In this document: one piece after another, positions 49,901-59,900 of the stretch
Layout: each line of letters starts with the position of its first letter
How positions within the stretch are numbered: the stretch's first letter is position 1
Position numbers and translations under genes: made by a program
DNA from: Fulvia fulva
Taxonomy: Eukaryota > Ascomycota > Dothideomycetes > Mycosphaerellales > Mycosphaerellaceae
NCBI RefSeq assembly: GCF_020509005.1
Contig: NC_063024.1
Location: 806,001-870,000 of the forward strand
Direction of reading: 5' to 3'
Length of the DNA: 64,000 bases
The notes under the pieces: generated by a model
Seen by the model: the letters and a program-made list of their open reading frames with translations, nothing else
Told to the model about the DNA's origin: nothing
Database searches by the model: none

Positions 49901-50885
49901 CTTCACAATTGACATCCTCCGCTCCGGCATGCCTTCCGTAAACTTCCTCCGCGACATCGTCGTCCTAAACAACGCCCAAACCCGCCCCTTCCGCGCCATC
50001 GTCGAGAGACCCAAGGTCGACGGCGTCCTCCTCGAAACCTACGCCCGCCACTGGTTCGCGCGAGGCTGGATGAACAAACCACCCTCACGACACACCGCCC
50101 TAGGCGGCTCCGCTTTGTCAGTGAAACGAAGCATCCTCTCCGGCCGCGTCGCTGTCATCACCGGCGCATCCTCTGGCATCGGCGCAGCAGTGGCAGTAGC
50201 CCTCGCGCAAGAAGGCTGCCACCTCGTCCTCGCCGCCCGCCGCACCGATGCCCTCGAATCTCTCAAGCGCCGCCTCGTAGTGCGTGAGGGCAAGGTAATA
50301 ACAAAACGCACCGACGTCACCTCCAAAGCCGACGTCGACGACCTCTTCGCAACTACAGTCCGCGAGCTAGGACCTGTCGACATTCTCGTAAGTTGTGCTG
50401 GCGTCATGTACTTCACCACCATGGCCGCCGCCCACACGGACGAATGGAACACAACCGTCGACGTAAACTGCAAAGGCCTCCTACACTGCCTCGCCGCCAC
50501 CGTGCCCGCCATGCTAGCCCGCTACACCACGCACTCCATCCCGTCCCACATCATCGCCATCTCCTCGGACGCAGGGCGCAAAGTGTTCCCAGGTTTGGGG
50601 GTCTACAGTGCCTCCAAGTTCTTCGTGGAAGCGACCCTGCAGGCGCTGAGGCTGGAGACGGCTGGTAAGGGGTTGAGGGTGACGGGCGTCCAGCCGGGGA
50701 ATACGCAGACGGATTTGTTGGGAATGTCAAGTGATCAGGAGGCGGTGAAGGCTTATGGGATGCCGAGTGGGGCGAAGATTTTGGAGCCGGCGGATGTGGC
50801 GGGCGCGATTGTGTTTGCGTTGAAGCAGCCGGAGCATGTCGCGGTTAATGAGGTGTTGATTGAGCCAAGGGATGAGCCGATTTGA
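46968..50885 (+). CDS. NRPS-like A-T-R-R carboxylic acid reductase (glycine betaine reductase-like)
   Basis: This intact, intronless frame encodes 1305 residues. An adenylation domain (about 10-535) has YSSGTTGKPKG at 183-193, GELYVGG near 372-378, YRTGD at 411-415 and Lys531 in the SVSGK motif. A thiolation domain (about 555-625) carries LGGHSL with Ser589 for phosphopantetheine. Thioester reductase R1 (about 665-1030) has TGATGFLG at 673-680 and YGQTK with Tyr838 and Lys842. A C-terminal short-chain reductase R2 (about 1058-1300) has TGASSGIG at 1065-1072 and the catalytic pattern Ser1199/1200, Tyr1213, Lys1217. This layout matches the fungal ATRR enzyme, which activates glycine betaine with ATP, tethers it, and reduces it with NADPH to the aldehyde and then choline. 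The usual Asp that anchors a substrate amine is Val224 by alignment to VWE (227-229), which suits a substrate without a free alpha-amine. An Asn/Gly-rich insert spans 136-167. The substrate is inferred from architecture only. Confidence 0.93.
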   Translation: MSVIDTSKDLCALFSTQVARTPNAVALEDEAETYTYKQLAHKVDELAERLRKHHIKRDSLVGVLLPRSADYVIACLASLQAGGAFLVLELAYPPDLLVDVLEDATPAVIITNSSATGKIKDGTPTIVLDEARDQPNGLSNGDRATNGDHDTNGTQNENGYTNGHTTGVGTDENDLERLAFVAYSSGTTGKPKGIANPHRAAVLSYDLRFRVSDSQPGDRVACNVFFVWEILRPLLRGATVIAVPDEVSYDPVALVDLLATKKTTETLMTPTLLAAVLARFPDIESRLADLRTLWLNGEVVTADLARRASKALPKVRLLNVYSACETHEIACGDVRELLDDEATYCPVGRPLEPEYVHVLDEEGNEVEAGTSGELYVGGDLLARGYLNRPEVTASAFLPDRFNEKDPEARLYRTGDLAILHSSGVLEITGRTGSMIKLRGYSVVPAKVEDTITKHLSVRHCAVVSHGDGLDRQLVVYFVRDDEISGRPQVETDDHGHSPSARKVVSDYLAQYMIPTLWVEMDELPTNSVSGKVDLKSLPPPPMPSTTNGTSTPEDPIRLNDIAEVWAATLGISQATLKPEHSFFDLGGHSLSLAALASKLSRRFGIRVPVGRLAEPADLQSHLLTVREVRDGTIAAVQSDLPAALRKDSSLDRDIEPNGAKICALKDAKTILLTGATGFLGAFLLNELLEGTSAQITCLVRSQEPSDEDKPGCTARLRKNLIDLGLWRDSIMERVEIIPGDLPRKRLGLSTDVFADLAGRVQVIVHAAAQVNLVYPYAALRGSNVDGTREILRLACLGGATVQYVSTNGVLPPSESGHGWPEDSMLYVDAVPEKIPDGYGQTKWAAEQLVLEAGRRGLPVRILRAGTISGHSSSGSANAWDLLTALFVESIHLGFYPDVPGWRAEMTPVDFVSKAIVHLGNQTHAKQLVFHLGDPDPVETKTVFQHFTELGYPTEPLAFDEWVQLWHDRRGTAKGGDGAFTIDILRSGMPSVNFLRDIVVLNNAQTRPFRAIVERPKVDGVLLETYARHWFARGWMNKPPSRHTALGGSALSVKRSILSGRVAVITGASSGIGAAVAVALAQEGCHLVLAARRTDALESLKRRLVVREGKVITKRTDVTSKADVDDLFATTVRELGPVDILVSCAGVMYFTTMAAAHTDEWNTTVDVNCKGLLHCLAATVPAMLARYTTHSIPSHIIAISSDAGRKVFPGLGVYSASKFFVEATLQALRLETAGKGLRVTGVQPGNTQTDLLGMSSDQEAVKAYGMPSGAKILEPADVAGAIVFALKQPEHVAVNEVLIEPRDEPI

Positions 50886-51337
50886 GGGGGTGTTGCACGT
50901 GGAGGGAGGGTGGTTGTGGTGGCATTGGAGGAATTTTGGGAGCTTGGTGGGTGCTTTGCGGCATTATGTATTGTGCTATATTTGTGTTCTTCAGGAGGAG
51001 GCCATAAATACATATAGCTCCTTGGCACTTGTTGCGTGCTATTGGTACATATTACCTCCTGCGCCACTCATTGATTGAAGTCGTAATGTATTGCCACATC
51101 CCATTGCTCAAATGTTCAGACAATGTAAACTCCCATCATCAGCTCAGTAAAAGATGAGTGTATAGCCCTTTCCAGTGCTCTGGAGGTCGTAGCATGAGCT
51201 GTAAGCTTGTGACAGACGTGTCGATATCGTGGTGTGCGGAGTGTGAAGATCCTTTCCTCCCTCTCCTTCGCCGTATAAGGTCTTCGAGCTCGTTCGTAGT
51301 TTGGTTTCGTGTAGTAGTTCCATCACCTTGCGAATCC
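50886..51337. other. Spacer between convergent genes
   Basis: These 452 bp separate two stop codons pointing at each other and must hold both 3' ends. The A-T-R-R side is G-rich (50,885-50,960). I see no further gene, repeat or structured terminator. Confidence 0.7.
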
Positions 51338-53992
51338 TCATCCTCCAACCACAACAATAGCCAGCAGAGCAGTGAAAAGACTAAACGCCTGAGCCGGCGA
51401 CATCGACGAAGCTGATCCCGTAGCCAAAGACGCTGTTGCTGTCGCCGTAGCAGCGTTCGATCCACTGTTGCCACCGGAAGCAGATGGACTGTCCGAATGG
51501 TCATTGTCGTTACCCGATGCGGTGCCGCTCGGCTTGCTACTTTGACTTCGTTCATCGCCAATGGGTCCGGGTCCCAGGGTACTGGTGTAATCAACAATAA
51601 TGCCATTGGTGGCTGCACTGATGACTTGGCCGCTGATCGTGGTAGCACCGCCGCCTGGCGTCAGAGTGATGGTTGAGCCGATGACGACGACGCCACCCTC
51701 GTGGGTTTGTACTGCGGTGACGGGGTTGCCGTTGATTGTGATTATGGCTGCATCTTCGTCACCATCGTCATCTTCGTCACCATCGTTGTGATGGGGTCCA
51801 GGCGTGGGAGGTAAAAGTCCACCGCTTGTCACGATATATGAGGCGATGGGGTCGGTATGAGTCGCGATGCCGTTCTGTGCACCGCCAAGCTCATGAGGCG
51901 GCGATTCTCCTCCTCCACCATAATTGACGTTGTCGTCAAAGTGTACGGTCTTTGAGCCTTGTACAACGAGCTCGTATTGGCCACAGCTGCCAATAGCACC
52001 ATTTGGCAGAGTCTGTGCAGCACCTCCAGCTGTGAGCGTCACACCGCCGACACGGCATCGTCCATTGGCGGCTGTTACGGCATACTTCTTCCCGCCGAGA
52101 TCGAGGTTCTCCTGCCATGGCTCGTTTGCTGGAACAAAGCCGGTCGGCTTCGGCGTGGCTGCTGGTGGGTTTGGCTCGTTTGCTGGAACAAAGCCGGTCG
52201 GCTTCGGCGTGGCTGCTGGTGGGTTTGGCTCGTTTGCTGGAACAAAGCCGGTCGGATTCGGCGTGGCTGCTGGTGGGTTTGGCTCGTTTGCTGGAACAAA
52301 GCCGGTCGGCTTCGGCGTGGCTGCTGGTGGGTTTGGTTCGTTCCGAGGCACACTCGACGTAGCTGAGGGAGGAGTCGGTACTACAATAGACTGTGCTGTC
52401 GCAGGCGCAATAGGTGGGTTTGGTTCGTTCCGAGGCACACTCGACGTAGCTGAGGGAGGAGTCGGTACTACAATATACTGTGCTGTCGCAGGCGCAGTAG
52501 GTGGTTGAGCTTTGTTCGAAGGTATTGCTTCAGCGGTAGTAGTGGCCTCCACTCCTCCTCCTCCTCCTCCTCCACCACCAGGTGCAGTCGGCTTCACTAC
52601 AGACTCTGCAGGCTGTAACGCCAATGGCGGATCCCAGAGACCGTTGTAGAACATCTGGCACTTCTTAAACTCGGGCGCCAAGTCTGTAATCTGTGGTGGA
52701 ATCGCCAGCTGCGGACGATAACTCTGCTCGTAGATGACGGAACACGCCCACCCACCATAACCTCCCGGATCACAAATATTTTGACCATTCCATGCTGACC
52801 AAGGGATCGGTGTGTTAAAGTCTGCGTAGTTCACGGGGTAGCCTGTTTGGATATCTGTCGTCATCACACGTTGGAAGTGGTCTTGCGAATAGCGAAGGCT
52901 CAGGACTGATTCAGATGGCATGGCCAAGATGGCATCTTTGACTGGCGCGCCAAAGGTCTTGGAGCATCGATCCACTGCGTAAACGGTTGAGATTGAGATG
53001 TATGCAGTCTCTGTGGTGAAAGCGTGGCCGTCTGCCCAGACTGTGCGGTTGTTGAAGACTTGGCCTGCGGTTGTGGTGGACTTGCCGGCATAAGCTGTGA
53101 TGACTGCACTGGGGCCGTAGTGCGTCAAAGTCGCGGTGGGTGTGGACGCACAAAAGTCCCGCTCCGCTGTGGTCGGGAAGTACACTAGCTCGACTCCCTC
53201 GCCATAGATAGTGCAGTCACCACAACCATAAATGTTCGCCATGGCTGACGAATACTGCGCAGCCGCAGTGGCATTCAAGCATGGAGGCGTTTCGTAGGGT
53301 GGGCTTCCCGCAGCCACTGAGGTAGTGTACCTAAACAGAAGGGTGTTAGCCATACTCGAACACCACGTGGCAATGTCTCAGCAACTAGTGCTGAGATGGA
53401 GATGCAGCACGCATGTCTCCGACGGACGATGCCTCCTGCCCTTCATATTGACGTACATGCTGTACAATGCATCGCAGTCCGACGTTGCAGTTATCGAACA
53501 ACTTGGTGATGCTCGTTCAGAAGTATAATCGCCCGACCAGAAGGTCTGCACAATCGTACTTGTCCTTTTACTCGTGCCACTCAGCACAGTAATGGTTCCT
53601 GTGGAAAGCGAAATGGCAGGAGAGTATGTCACTCTGGCGTGACCATCACACAGCGTCGTCGCGTTTTCGTAGTACGTGACCTCTGATATCGACGTCCCGT
53701 CCTCTATCTGATACGTCGTATCCGTCGAGGCATGAGCGCTCACCCATGAGCTCGAAGCGGAATCAAACGACATTCGCTCGTACCAACATGCCTTGGCATA
53801 CGAAGGGCCAGATCCTGTCGATGGTAGGTTCGTTGCATTTCGCCCAAATCCAGATCCAGTCCCCGTCGGCCTCGATGGTGCTGCTGTGATTGGATTCGCG
53901 GTGGCAGGAGGAACCAAGGCAAAAACAGCCACCAGCACGCTCGCCGGCAACTCCAGCATCTTGTTCATCATCATCATCATCACCATCATCAT
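51338..53992 (-). CDS. GPI-anchored, repeat-containing cell-surface protein (two exons)
   Basis: Exon 1 is 53,457-53,992 and exon 2 is 51,338-53,330. Joining them across a phase-2 intron gives 842 residues with the frame kept (LYSM then YTTSVAAG). The N-terminus has a run of Met codons. The first is chosen for length, but Met12 starts a cleaner signal peptide (LELPASVLVAVFALVPPATA). A cysteine-containing extracellular region with several N-x-S/T sites follows to about residue 435. Then come a poly-Gly run, two 29-residue and four 18-residue Pro/Ala/Asn-rich repeats (about 453-583), an acidic stretch near 692-708, a Ser/Ala/Thr-rich stalk, and a C-terminal hydrophobic tail (FSLFTALLAIVVVGG) that looks like a GPI-attachment signal. 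It is probably anchored in membrane or wall with the repeats as a spacer. No catalytic domain is recognised; a role in adhesion or host contact is only a guess. Confidence 0.82.
52119..52334 (-). repeat. 54-bp coding minisatellite, four tandem units
   Basis: Units begin at 52,119, 52,173, 52,227 and 52,281. They are identical apart from a single change in the third, where Lys becomes Asn. Each encodes an 18-residue Pro/Asn/Ala unit containing TGFVPANEPNPPAATP. The near identity points to recent expansion or homogenisation. Confidence 0.95.
52335..52508 (-). repeat. 87-bp coding minisatellite, two tandem units
   Basis: Units span 52,335-52,421 and 52,422-52,508 and differ at a few bases. Each encodes 29 residues including IVVPTPPSATSSVPRNE and shares the NEPNPP junction with the 54-bp units, so the two arrays probably grew from one ancestral segment. 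Confidence 0.9.
53331..53456 (-). other. Intron of the GPI-anchored protein gene (126 bp)
   Basis: On the minus strand the donor is GTACGT, a branch-like GCTAAC lies 14-19 bases before the end, and the acceptor is CTGTTTAG. Removing it joins two frames that each carry half of one protein and keeps the reading phase. The second frame's own first Met codon lies inside this intron and is not the start. Confidence 0.85.
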
Positions 53993-55143
53993 CGTCCCGT
54001 GACAACAGCTCCTCTTCGATCCGTCACACCGTCCAATCGATACTATGCAAGAGGCGAGCGTGGTGATGGTACGAGACGCATCTTATCAACGAAAGTCCAG
54101 ATTTACAAGAAAGAGTTTCCCCAACCTTGCGGTAAGTTAGAGAGATGTGTGTTGGTTCACCTGACCTCACCTCGCCTCACCCAAGCTTTTGGGCGATCCA
54201 GGCATGTGCCTCGTATTGCGCGGGCACTAAGAAATCTTCGCTGGTGTTTTGGCAACGGCCCGGGTGATACCGCGTCATCGTGCGAGAGAAGATGGGTGGC
54301 GAGATGTTGGGATCTCTTCACCTTGCGATTCTGTTGTTTCGCCGGGCTTTGACATGTGATGCATGATGGATGCGCTGTGATGCATGATGGAGTGTTCGTG
54401 CAGCCCAAGAGTCCCAAGACTGGTGCTCACTGGTCGGCGGTCGCACGAGAACCCGGCAAGTGCTGCCAAGGGCCGGCTCCTCAGGACAAGCATCTGCGTT
54501 ACACGACTCCCGGGCGATGTCAATATATTATATCGCACTACCACACGATGGGGTGGCACCCTGGTAGCACATCGCTACTGCAGCAACATCACTCCTCTCG
54601 AGCGAATCATGCTGCTTGCCGATGACCTCGCCATCCTGCAACGCAAACCATGAGAAACAAGCACACCTTACCCTTCAAAGGCGTAGAGGGGAACCACGCG
54701 TCTCGAACGGAGACAGATCCGCTCCAATGCCAATGCATCCTTCCAAGCTATTCTTGGTCCGTCAGAATGGACCGTCCCGTCAGTAACCTTGCTCCCCTTT
54801 TCCTTTTTCACCACAGCATGCCAGCCATAAGACCATACAGTACCACTTCACCCGAGCACTCGGCAATAACAGCCCGTCTCACCCCTCGCATGACACACTC
54901 ATCGACAAGGTATTGCGAATGACCAACCTACAGCATTTCTGTCCCTTCGAGCCGGCGACACATACCAAACCCATATCAGCACGCTGCCCAACTTTGCTGC
55001 TTGATATGATCCGCGACTCTATGCACACCATGGGAGGTAGAACTAATGAAAAGGCAAGTATGAATCGGAAAGGACGCGGCATGTTGAATGTCCTGGCCGA
55101 TGAGCAAGTCGCATCACTTCCGTCTCAACGTAGAACCCAAAAC
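53993..55143. other. Upstream region of the GPI-protein gene up to the Copia insertion
   Basis: About 1.15 kb of normal composition. Open frames of 67-117 codons occur on both strands, overlap and show no domain, so I call none. A 16-bp unit, TGTGATGCATGATGGA, is repeated at 54,355-54,370 and 54,376-54,391. The last five bases (AAAAC, 55,139-55,143) are the target duplication of the next element. Confidence 0.65.
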
Positions 55144-55370
55144 TGTTGAGAATATGCAGGTCATAGGGTCAACATTAGGTGCTTAGGGGGATTAGTAATC
55201 AGGGCTTGCTAGTCAAGTCCTAAGTGCAGCTGTCCCTCCTTAATATCACCTACACCATCAACTGGCGATACTGTACATAGATACACGCTATCCCATTGAG
55301 TCCTTCTTCATTCACATAATCTGTAATTCCTATCTTCCACGGCTGCGCAATCCGTGTCCTGTTCTCAACA
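55144..55370 (+). repeat. 5' LTR of the lightly mutated Copia (227 bp)
   Basis: It runs from TGTTGAGAAT to GTTCTCAACA, so its ends form a short inverted repeat. It differs from the 3' LTR at six positions by eye, four of them C/T or G/A. Confidence 0.95.
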
Positions 55371-55387
55371 GGTTATGAGCCCGGGTT
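55371..55387 (+). other. Primer-binding site (initiator tRNA-Met anticodon arm)
   Basis: GGTTATGAGCCCGGGTT begins immediately after the LTR. Its complement contains GGGCTCATAACC, the anticodon stem-loop of eukaryotic initiator tRNA-Met with its CAT anticodon. Drosophila copia uses the same internal site of a cleaved half-tRNA, so priming by a half-molecule is inferred. Confidence 0.8.
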
Positions 55388-55979
55388 AGCCTTTAGGTCT
55401 TATAGATTGAAGTCGTAGTAGTCATTCCTCTACAATACCAAAAGCAAGGGCAGACTAGAGGCCGCCTCCGCATTACACAGGAAGCTACAGCTCGCTATAG
55501 GTGTATGTTAGTCGTGAAAGAGCCTAGTAAGGCACTGTCAGACTTTGACCAACTTAGAGGGTTAGAAGAGAAGCCTGTGCCAATACCTTAGAAAGGTGGG
55601 CGAGCCTACTAGGAAGAGTTGCTCTTAGGACATCGCATTGTCCTCACTAACTAACTGTTCCGTCTAAGAGAGCCGTAGTGTCTCAGAAAACCCTCCCCTA
55701 AGAGAGCTACAGACAGTGTCTTAGAAACACGATCCTTACGACCGACTTTCCTCGCTTTCTAGTAGACAGCCATTCTCTCCACTATCAACCTCGCGTTCGG
55801 TTCACCTCCTATCGATCCGATCGCGTACGAACGAATACCTTTCTTCTGTAGGCAGCTATCCTGTCCTACATATAAAAGTATAGAGGAAACTGGACATAGC
55901 ACCCTTAGTAGGAGGAGAGCAGCACCTATCCTAACTAAGGACAACTAGAGGACATAGTTCTTATTGATGTAAGACCATC

Positions 55980-56900
55980 TTGAAGCTCAAGATGTGCTTT
56001 AGGTTGTAGATAGAAGCCATCTATTATCAAGCACACCCAGCTCTTTAACACTATCTAAGTCATCAGATCCCTTACCTAGACTTGAAGAGTCAAGATATAG
56101 TCCAGTTAGGAGGAAAGCAAATACAAAGGCAAGATATGAGATCTTCATCTGCCTTTCACAAGATGACCAAGATGAGGTGTTAGAGATGAGACAAGCTAGA
56201 GAGATCTGGCTTAAGATGAGGGCAAAGTATAGTAAGGTTTATGCTATATATGCAATAGCAGTTGTTTAAGAATTGATTAACTTCAGAATGACAGATGGCA
56301 TGACCATCAGATAGGCCTGGGTCCACCTTAGCAATCTTGCAAGAAGGATTGCTGAAGTTGACCTAGCAGAGGCTCACTATAGAGAGCCTATAAGGAAGCT
56401 GAAGCATCTGCTTCAAGCCCTGCCTAAGGTGTATCTTGAGACCAAGAACACCATCCTAGCCTAGCCAGGACTGTTATATGAAGATTGTCTACAACTGCTT
56501 GAGTCACATAAATTTAGGCTAGAAGTTGCATCTAAGGAAACAGCAATGTTTGTAGGAAGAGGTTTCTAGGGCAAGATCACCTGCCATCTCTGTGATGGTG
56601 ATCATGTGATCAAGGATTGCCTACACCTCTCTGGAGCCAAGCATGCTGTTAGGAAGGACAAGCTCAACAGAGGAAACACCTCTGTTGCAAAGAGACAATC
56701 ATCACCACCAAGAAGGAGGTCCCCATCCCCAAGCCTGAGGGACATCCTAGTGGTGATGAAGGACCTTACAAGGAAGGTGGGTGACAGCCAGAAGAAGAAA
56801 GCCTCATCCACTAAGAAGCCTGCAAGAGCCTATGCAACCCAGGAAGACTCATCAGACCCTGAGACACCATCAGAGGATGATGAAGTTGATGAGGTTGCCT
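55980..56900 (+). pseudogene. Copia gag with zinc knuckle, interrupted by stops
   Basis: A helical gag region reads REIWLKMRAKYSKVYAIYAI near 56,190-56,250 and ALPKVYLETKNTILA near 56,415-56,460. A zinc knuckle at 56,582-56,620 reads CHLCDGDHVIKDC, that is C-x2-C-x3-H-x4-C, one residue shorter than the usual C-x2-C-x4-H-x4-C. A Ser/Arg/Lys-rich tail follows. Stops interrupt it at least four times before the knuckle. Gag would form the particle and bind RNA. Confidence 0.75.
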
Positions 56901-56929
56901 ATTCAACTATGGAAGCCAAAGGCAAGTAC

Positions 56930-59900
56930 CCCTCCTCAGAGTGGTTGCTTAACTCTTGTGCTTTATCCCATATGACTGACCAGGATTCACTTTTCAGGAC
57001 CCTGAAACCTCTTCAGAAGAGGAAGTAGATCAAGGTTGGGAGTGGCTACCTACATGCCACACATAAGGGGAGTGTAGTGATAGGTGGTCCTTCTAGGAAG
57101 CAGATTGTCTTGAAGAATGTTTTGTTTGTTCCTGGCCTTAGAGTTAGCCTTGTTTCTTGGAATCAGTTCAGCTAACAGTTTGCTGTCCAACCACCCAGTT
57201 TCACCCTCAAATCCCTTTCTGGAAAACCTGTTGTCCAGACAAAGCTGAGAGGGGGTGTTCCATTCATTCAAAGTGTTTCAAAGCAGCTCGAAGCTATGCC
57301 TCAAGCATATGCCTCTCTATAGGAGCATGACTTGGATCTGTCCAAGTTAGGTACACGTTTTGAGTGTGAATTAGAACAGGCTATGACTGCCACTGAGTCC
57401 TAGGAACAGTGGGAGCTATAGCATAGAAGATGTGCACACCTTGGCAAGGGACTGCTAAGAAACCTGCATAGAGTCACTGATAAGAAAGATCCTATTCCTG
57501 TTCCTTCTAAGCACTAGAACTGCAAGGTCTGCTCCCTTATAAACATGAGGAAGTTCAAAGGACCTGCCACAGAGAGGAAAGGAGAGAGGCTGGCCCTCAT
57601 CTCTATTGACATCTATGGGCCTTTTCAAGGTGTAGTCTCAAGACTTAGCTTCAAGTACTGGCTTGAGATTATAGACAACTTCTCAAGGAAGAAGTGGGTA
57701 ATCCCTTTGAAGGCTAGGAGTGATGCTCCTACAGCTCTAAAGGAATGGAAGGTTCAGGTAGAGAACAGCTTAAGGTGTTTTCTATCTGCAATCCGTAGTG
57801 ATGGTGCAAGGGAAATTCTTTCCTTGCTAAAACAGTGGGAGAAGGAGTTTAGCATTCAGATAGACACAACTGATGCCTACAACTCACTTCAGAATGGACC
57901 TATAGAAAGGTCAATCTAAGCCTCTGAGAATATAGTGAGAGCTATGCTTAAGGACTCAAATATGCCAGTTGAATTCTGGCTAGAGGCCCTTATTGCTCAG
58001 ACTGTGGTCAGAAACAGACTTCCAAATGGACCAATAATAGATGGTACTACTCTTTCACCAGAAGGAGCCTTCACTGGCCAGGTACTATCAGTTGACCATT
58101 TGAGAGTCTAGGGATATAAAGCAGTGGTCTATATAGACCCGAGATCCCAACCTCAGGGCTTGAGAAGTGACAAGCTCATGAATAGGGGTAAAGAAGTTGT
58201 CTTTGTTAGCTATGTAGAGAACACCACAAAGCAATGGCTCTTCTGGGAGCCTAACATAAAAGCCATCAAAACACACGGGCAAGTTGACTGGTTTGAGAAT
58301 GAGAAGGGGGGTGATATGGATCTTGGCATCACCTTCACAAACCAGTCAAGCAGAGCCCTAAAGAGAAACTCCGTTGGAAGACCTCCTACTCAAATCTCCA
58401 GTTCATCAATGCAGCCACAGTAGCTCCAGGCAAAGCCTCTGTTTGTGCGACTTCCCCAACCTCCAGAAGACATTAGAGAGTACCAGAAGATTGGGGTAGA
58501 GGGGACCCCAAGAAAAGAAAAGGAAAAGGAACTTGTTCAGGAGGATCAACCTCAACAGCCATCTCAGCTTGTAGGCAACAAGAGGTCAAGGGGGGATGAA
58601 GATGATAGCTCTGCTGAGCATGAAGCCAAGCATCATAGGGCATTGATTGCTCAGATGTTTCATCTTGATCCAACTATGAGCTAGGTTGAGGAAATCCTGA
58701 ATGATGTGGAGGGATATGCATTTGCTGCTGTTGGGCAGACTATAGCCTACTAGTAGGAAGTGCCAATCCCAAAGTCCTATAAGGAGGCAGTAGGAGACCC
58801 CAATTGGGGACATATGTGGAAAGAGGCAATCTAGAAAGAACTTATTGCCTTAGGAAGCAACAACACCCTGGATCCAGTTATACTACCAAGGGGTGCAAAC
58901 CTGGTTACATCTAAGTGGGTTTTTGATGTGAAAAGAATGATCAGTGAAGCTATTAAAAAGTTCACGGCAAGACTAGTTGTAAGAGGGTTTTTACAGAAAT
59001 ATAGTGTTGACTTTGAAGAGACCTTTGCACCTACTGTTAGGCATAATACCCTTAGGGTCTTCATGGCTATAGTATGTGAGAGAGATCTTGAGATGCACTA
59101 GGTGGATGTGAACAATGCTTTCACCGAAAGCAGCCTTCTTAAAGACATCTACGTGATCCCACCCCTAGGTGTTGAAATTCCACCAAATATGGTCTTTAAG
59201 GTCCTTAGAAGCCTGTATAGACTGAAGCAAGCAGCTAGAGATTGGAACAAGCTCTATGTTGCTAAGCTAGAACAGATTGGATTCACCCAGTCCTAGGTAG
59301 ATCTATGCCTACTTATCCATAGAGGAAGAGACATCATGGTCCTCACCTATGTGGATGACATCCCTATTATAGCTCTAAAGCTGTTAGATGTTCAGTGGTT
59401 CAAGGCTGAATTTAGAAGAGTGTTCAAGATCAAAGATCTTAGGGAACCTAAGAAGATCCTTGGAATGAGGATTACAAGAAACAGGTCCTAAGGTACTTTG
59501 AAGCTTGATCAAGGACACTACATCCAAACTAACCTTGCCAAGATGGGCATCTCTCTAGAGAAGGCCACACCCACACTCTCACCTATAGACAGCTATGAGG
59601 ATCTAAGACCTTCAGCTGCTATAGATGAGAGGTGCAACACACAGGAGTACTAGAGTTGCAATAGTACCTAGATGTGGCCAATAGCAATGACAAGGCCAGA
59701 CCTTGCTTTCCCCCTTAGAAGAATCAGCTCATATTTTACTGACCCTTCAAAGCAACATCTTAGAGCTTTGACGAAACTCTCCAGATATCTGAGATTATAC
59801 CTAGACCTAGGCTTGATGTACAGAAGAGGAGGAGGTATTCTCCAGGGATACTCAGATTCTGATTATGCTATAGACAAGGCAGACAGAGTCTCAATCCTTG

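Noticed and set aside
46968..50885. Assigning the enzyme as alpha-aminoadipate reductase (Lys2)
   Set aside because: It has a second C-terminal short-chain reductase domain and lacks the anchoring Asp for an amino-acid substrate, which fit the A-T-R-R group better.
52119..52334. CRISPR-like array
   Set aside because: Units are contiguous 54-bp tandem repeats with no spacers and lie in a eukaryotic coding frame.
51924..52508. Plus-strand frame with repeated SFAGTKPVGFGVAAGGFG units
   Set aside because: It is the antisense reading of the minisatellite in the GPI-protein gene, which has signal peptide, intron and anchor on the minus strand.
46968..53992. A secondary-metabolite gene cluster
   Set aside because: Only one enzyme gene is present, and its neighbour is a structural surface protein pointing the other way. 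No tailoring, transport or regulator genes are visible.
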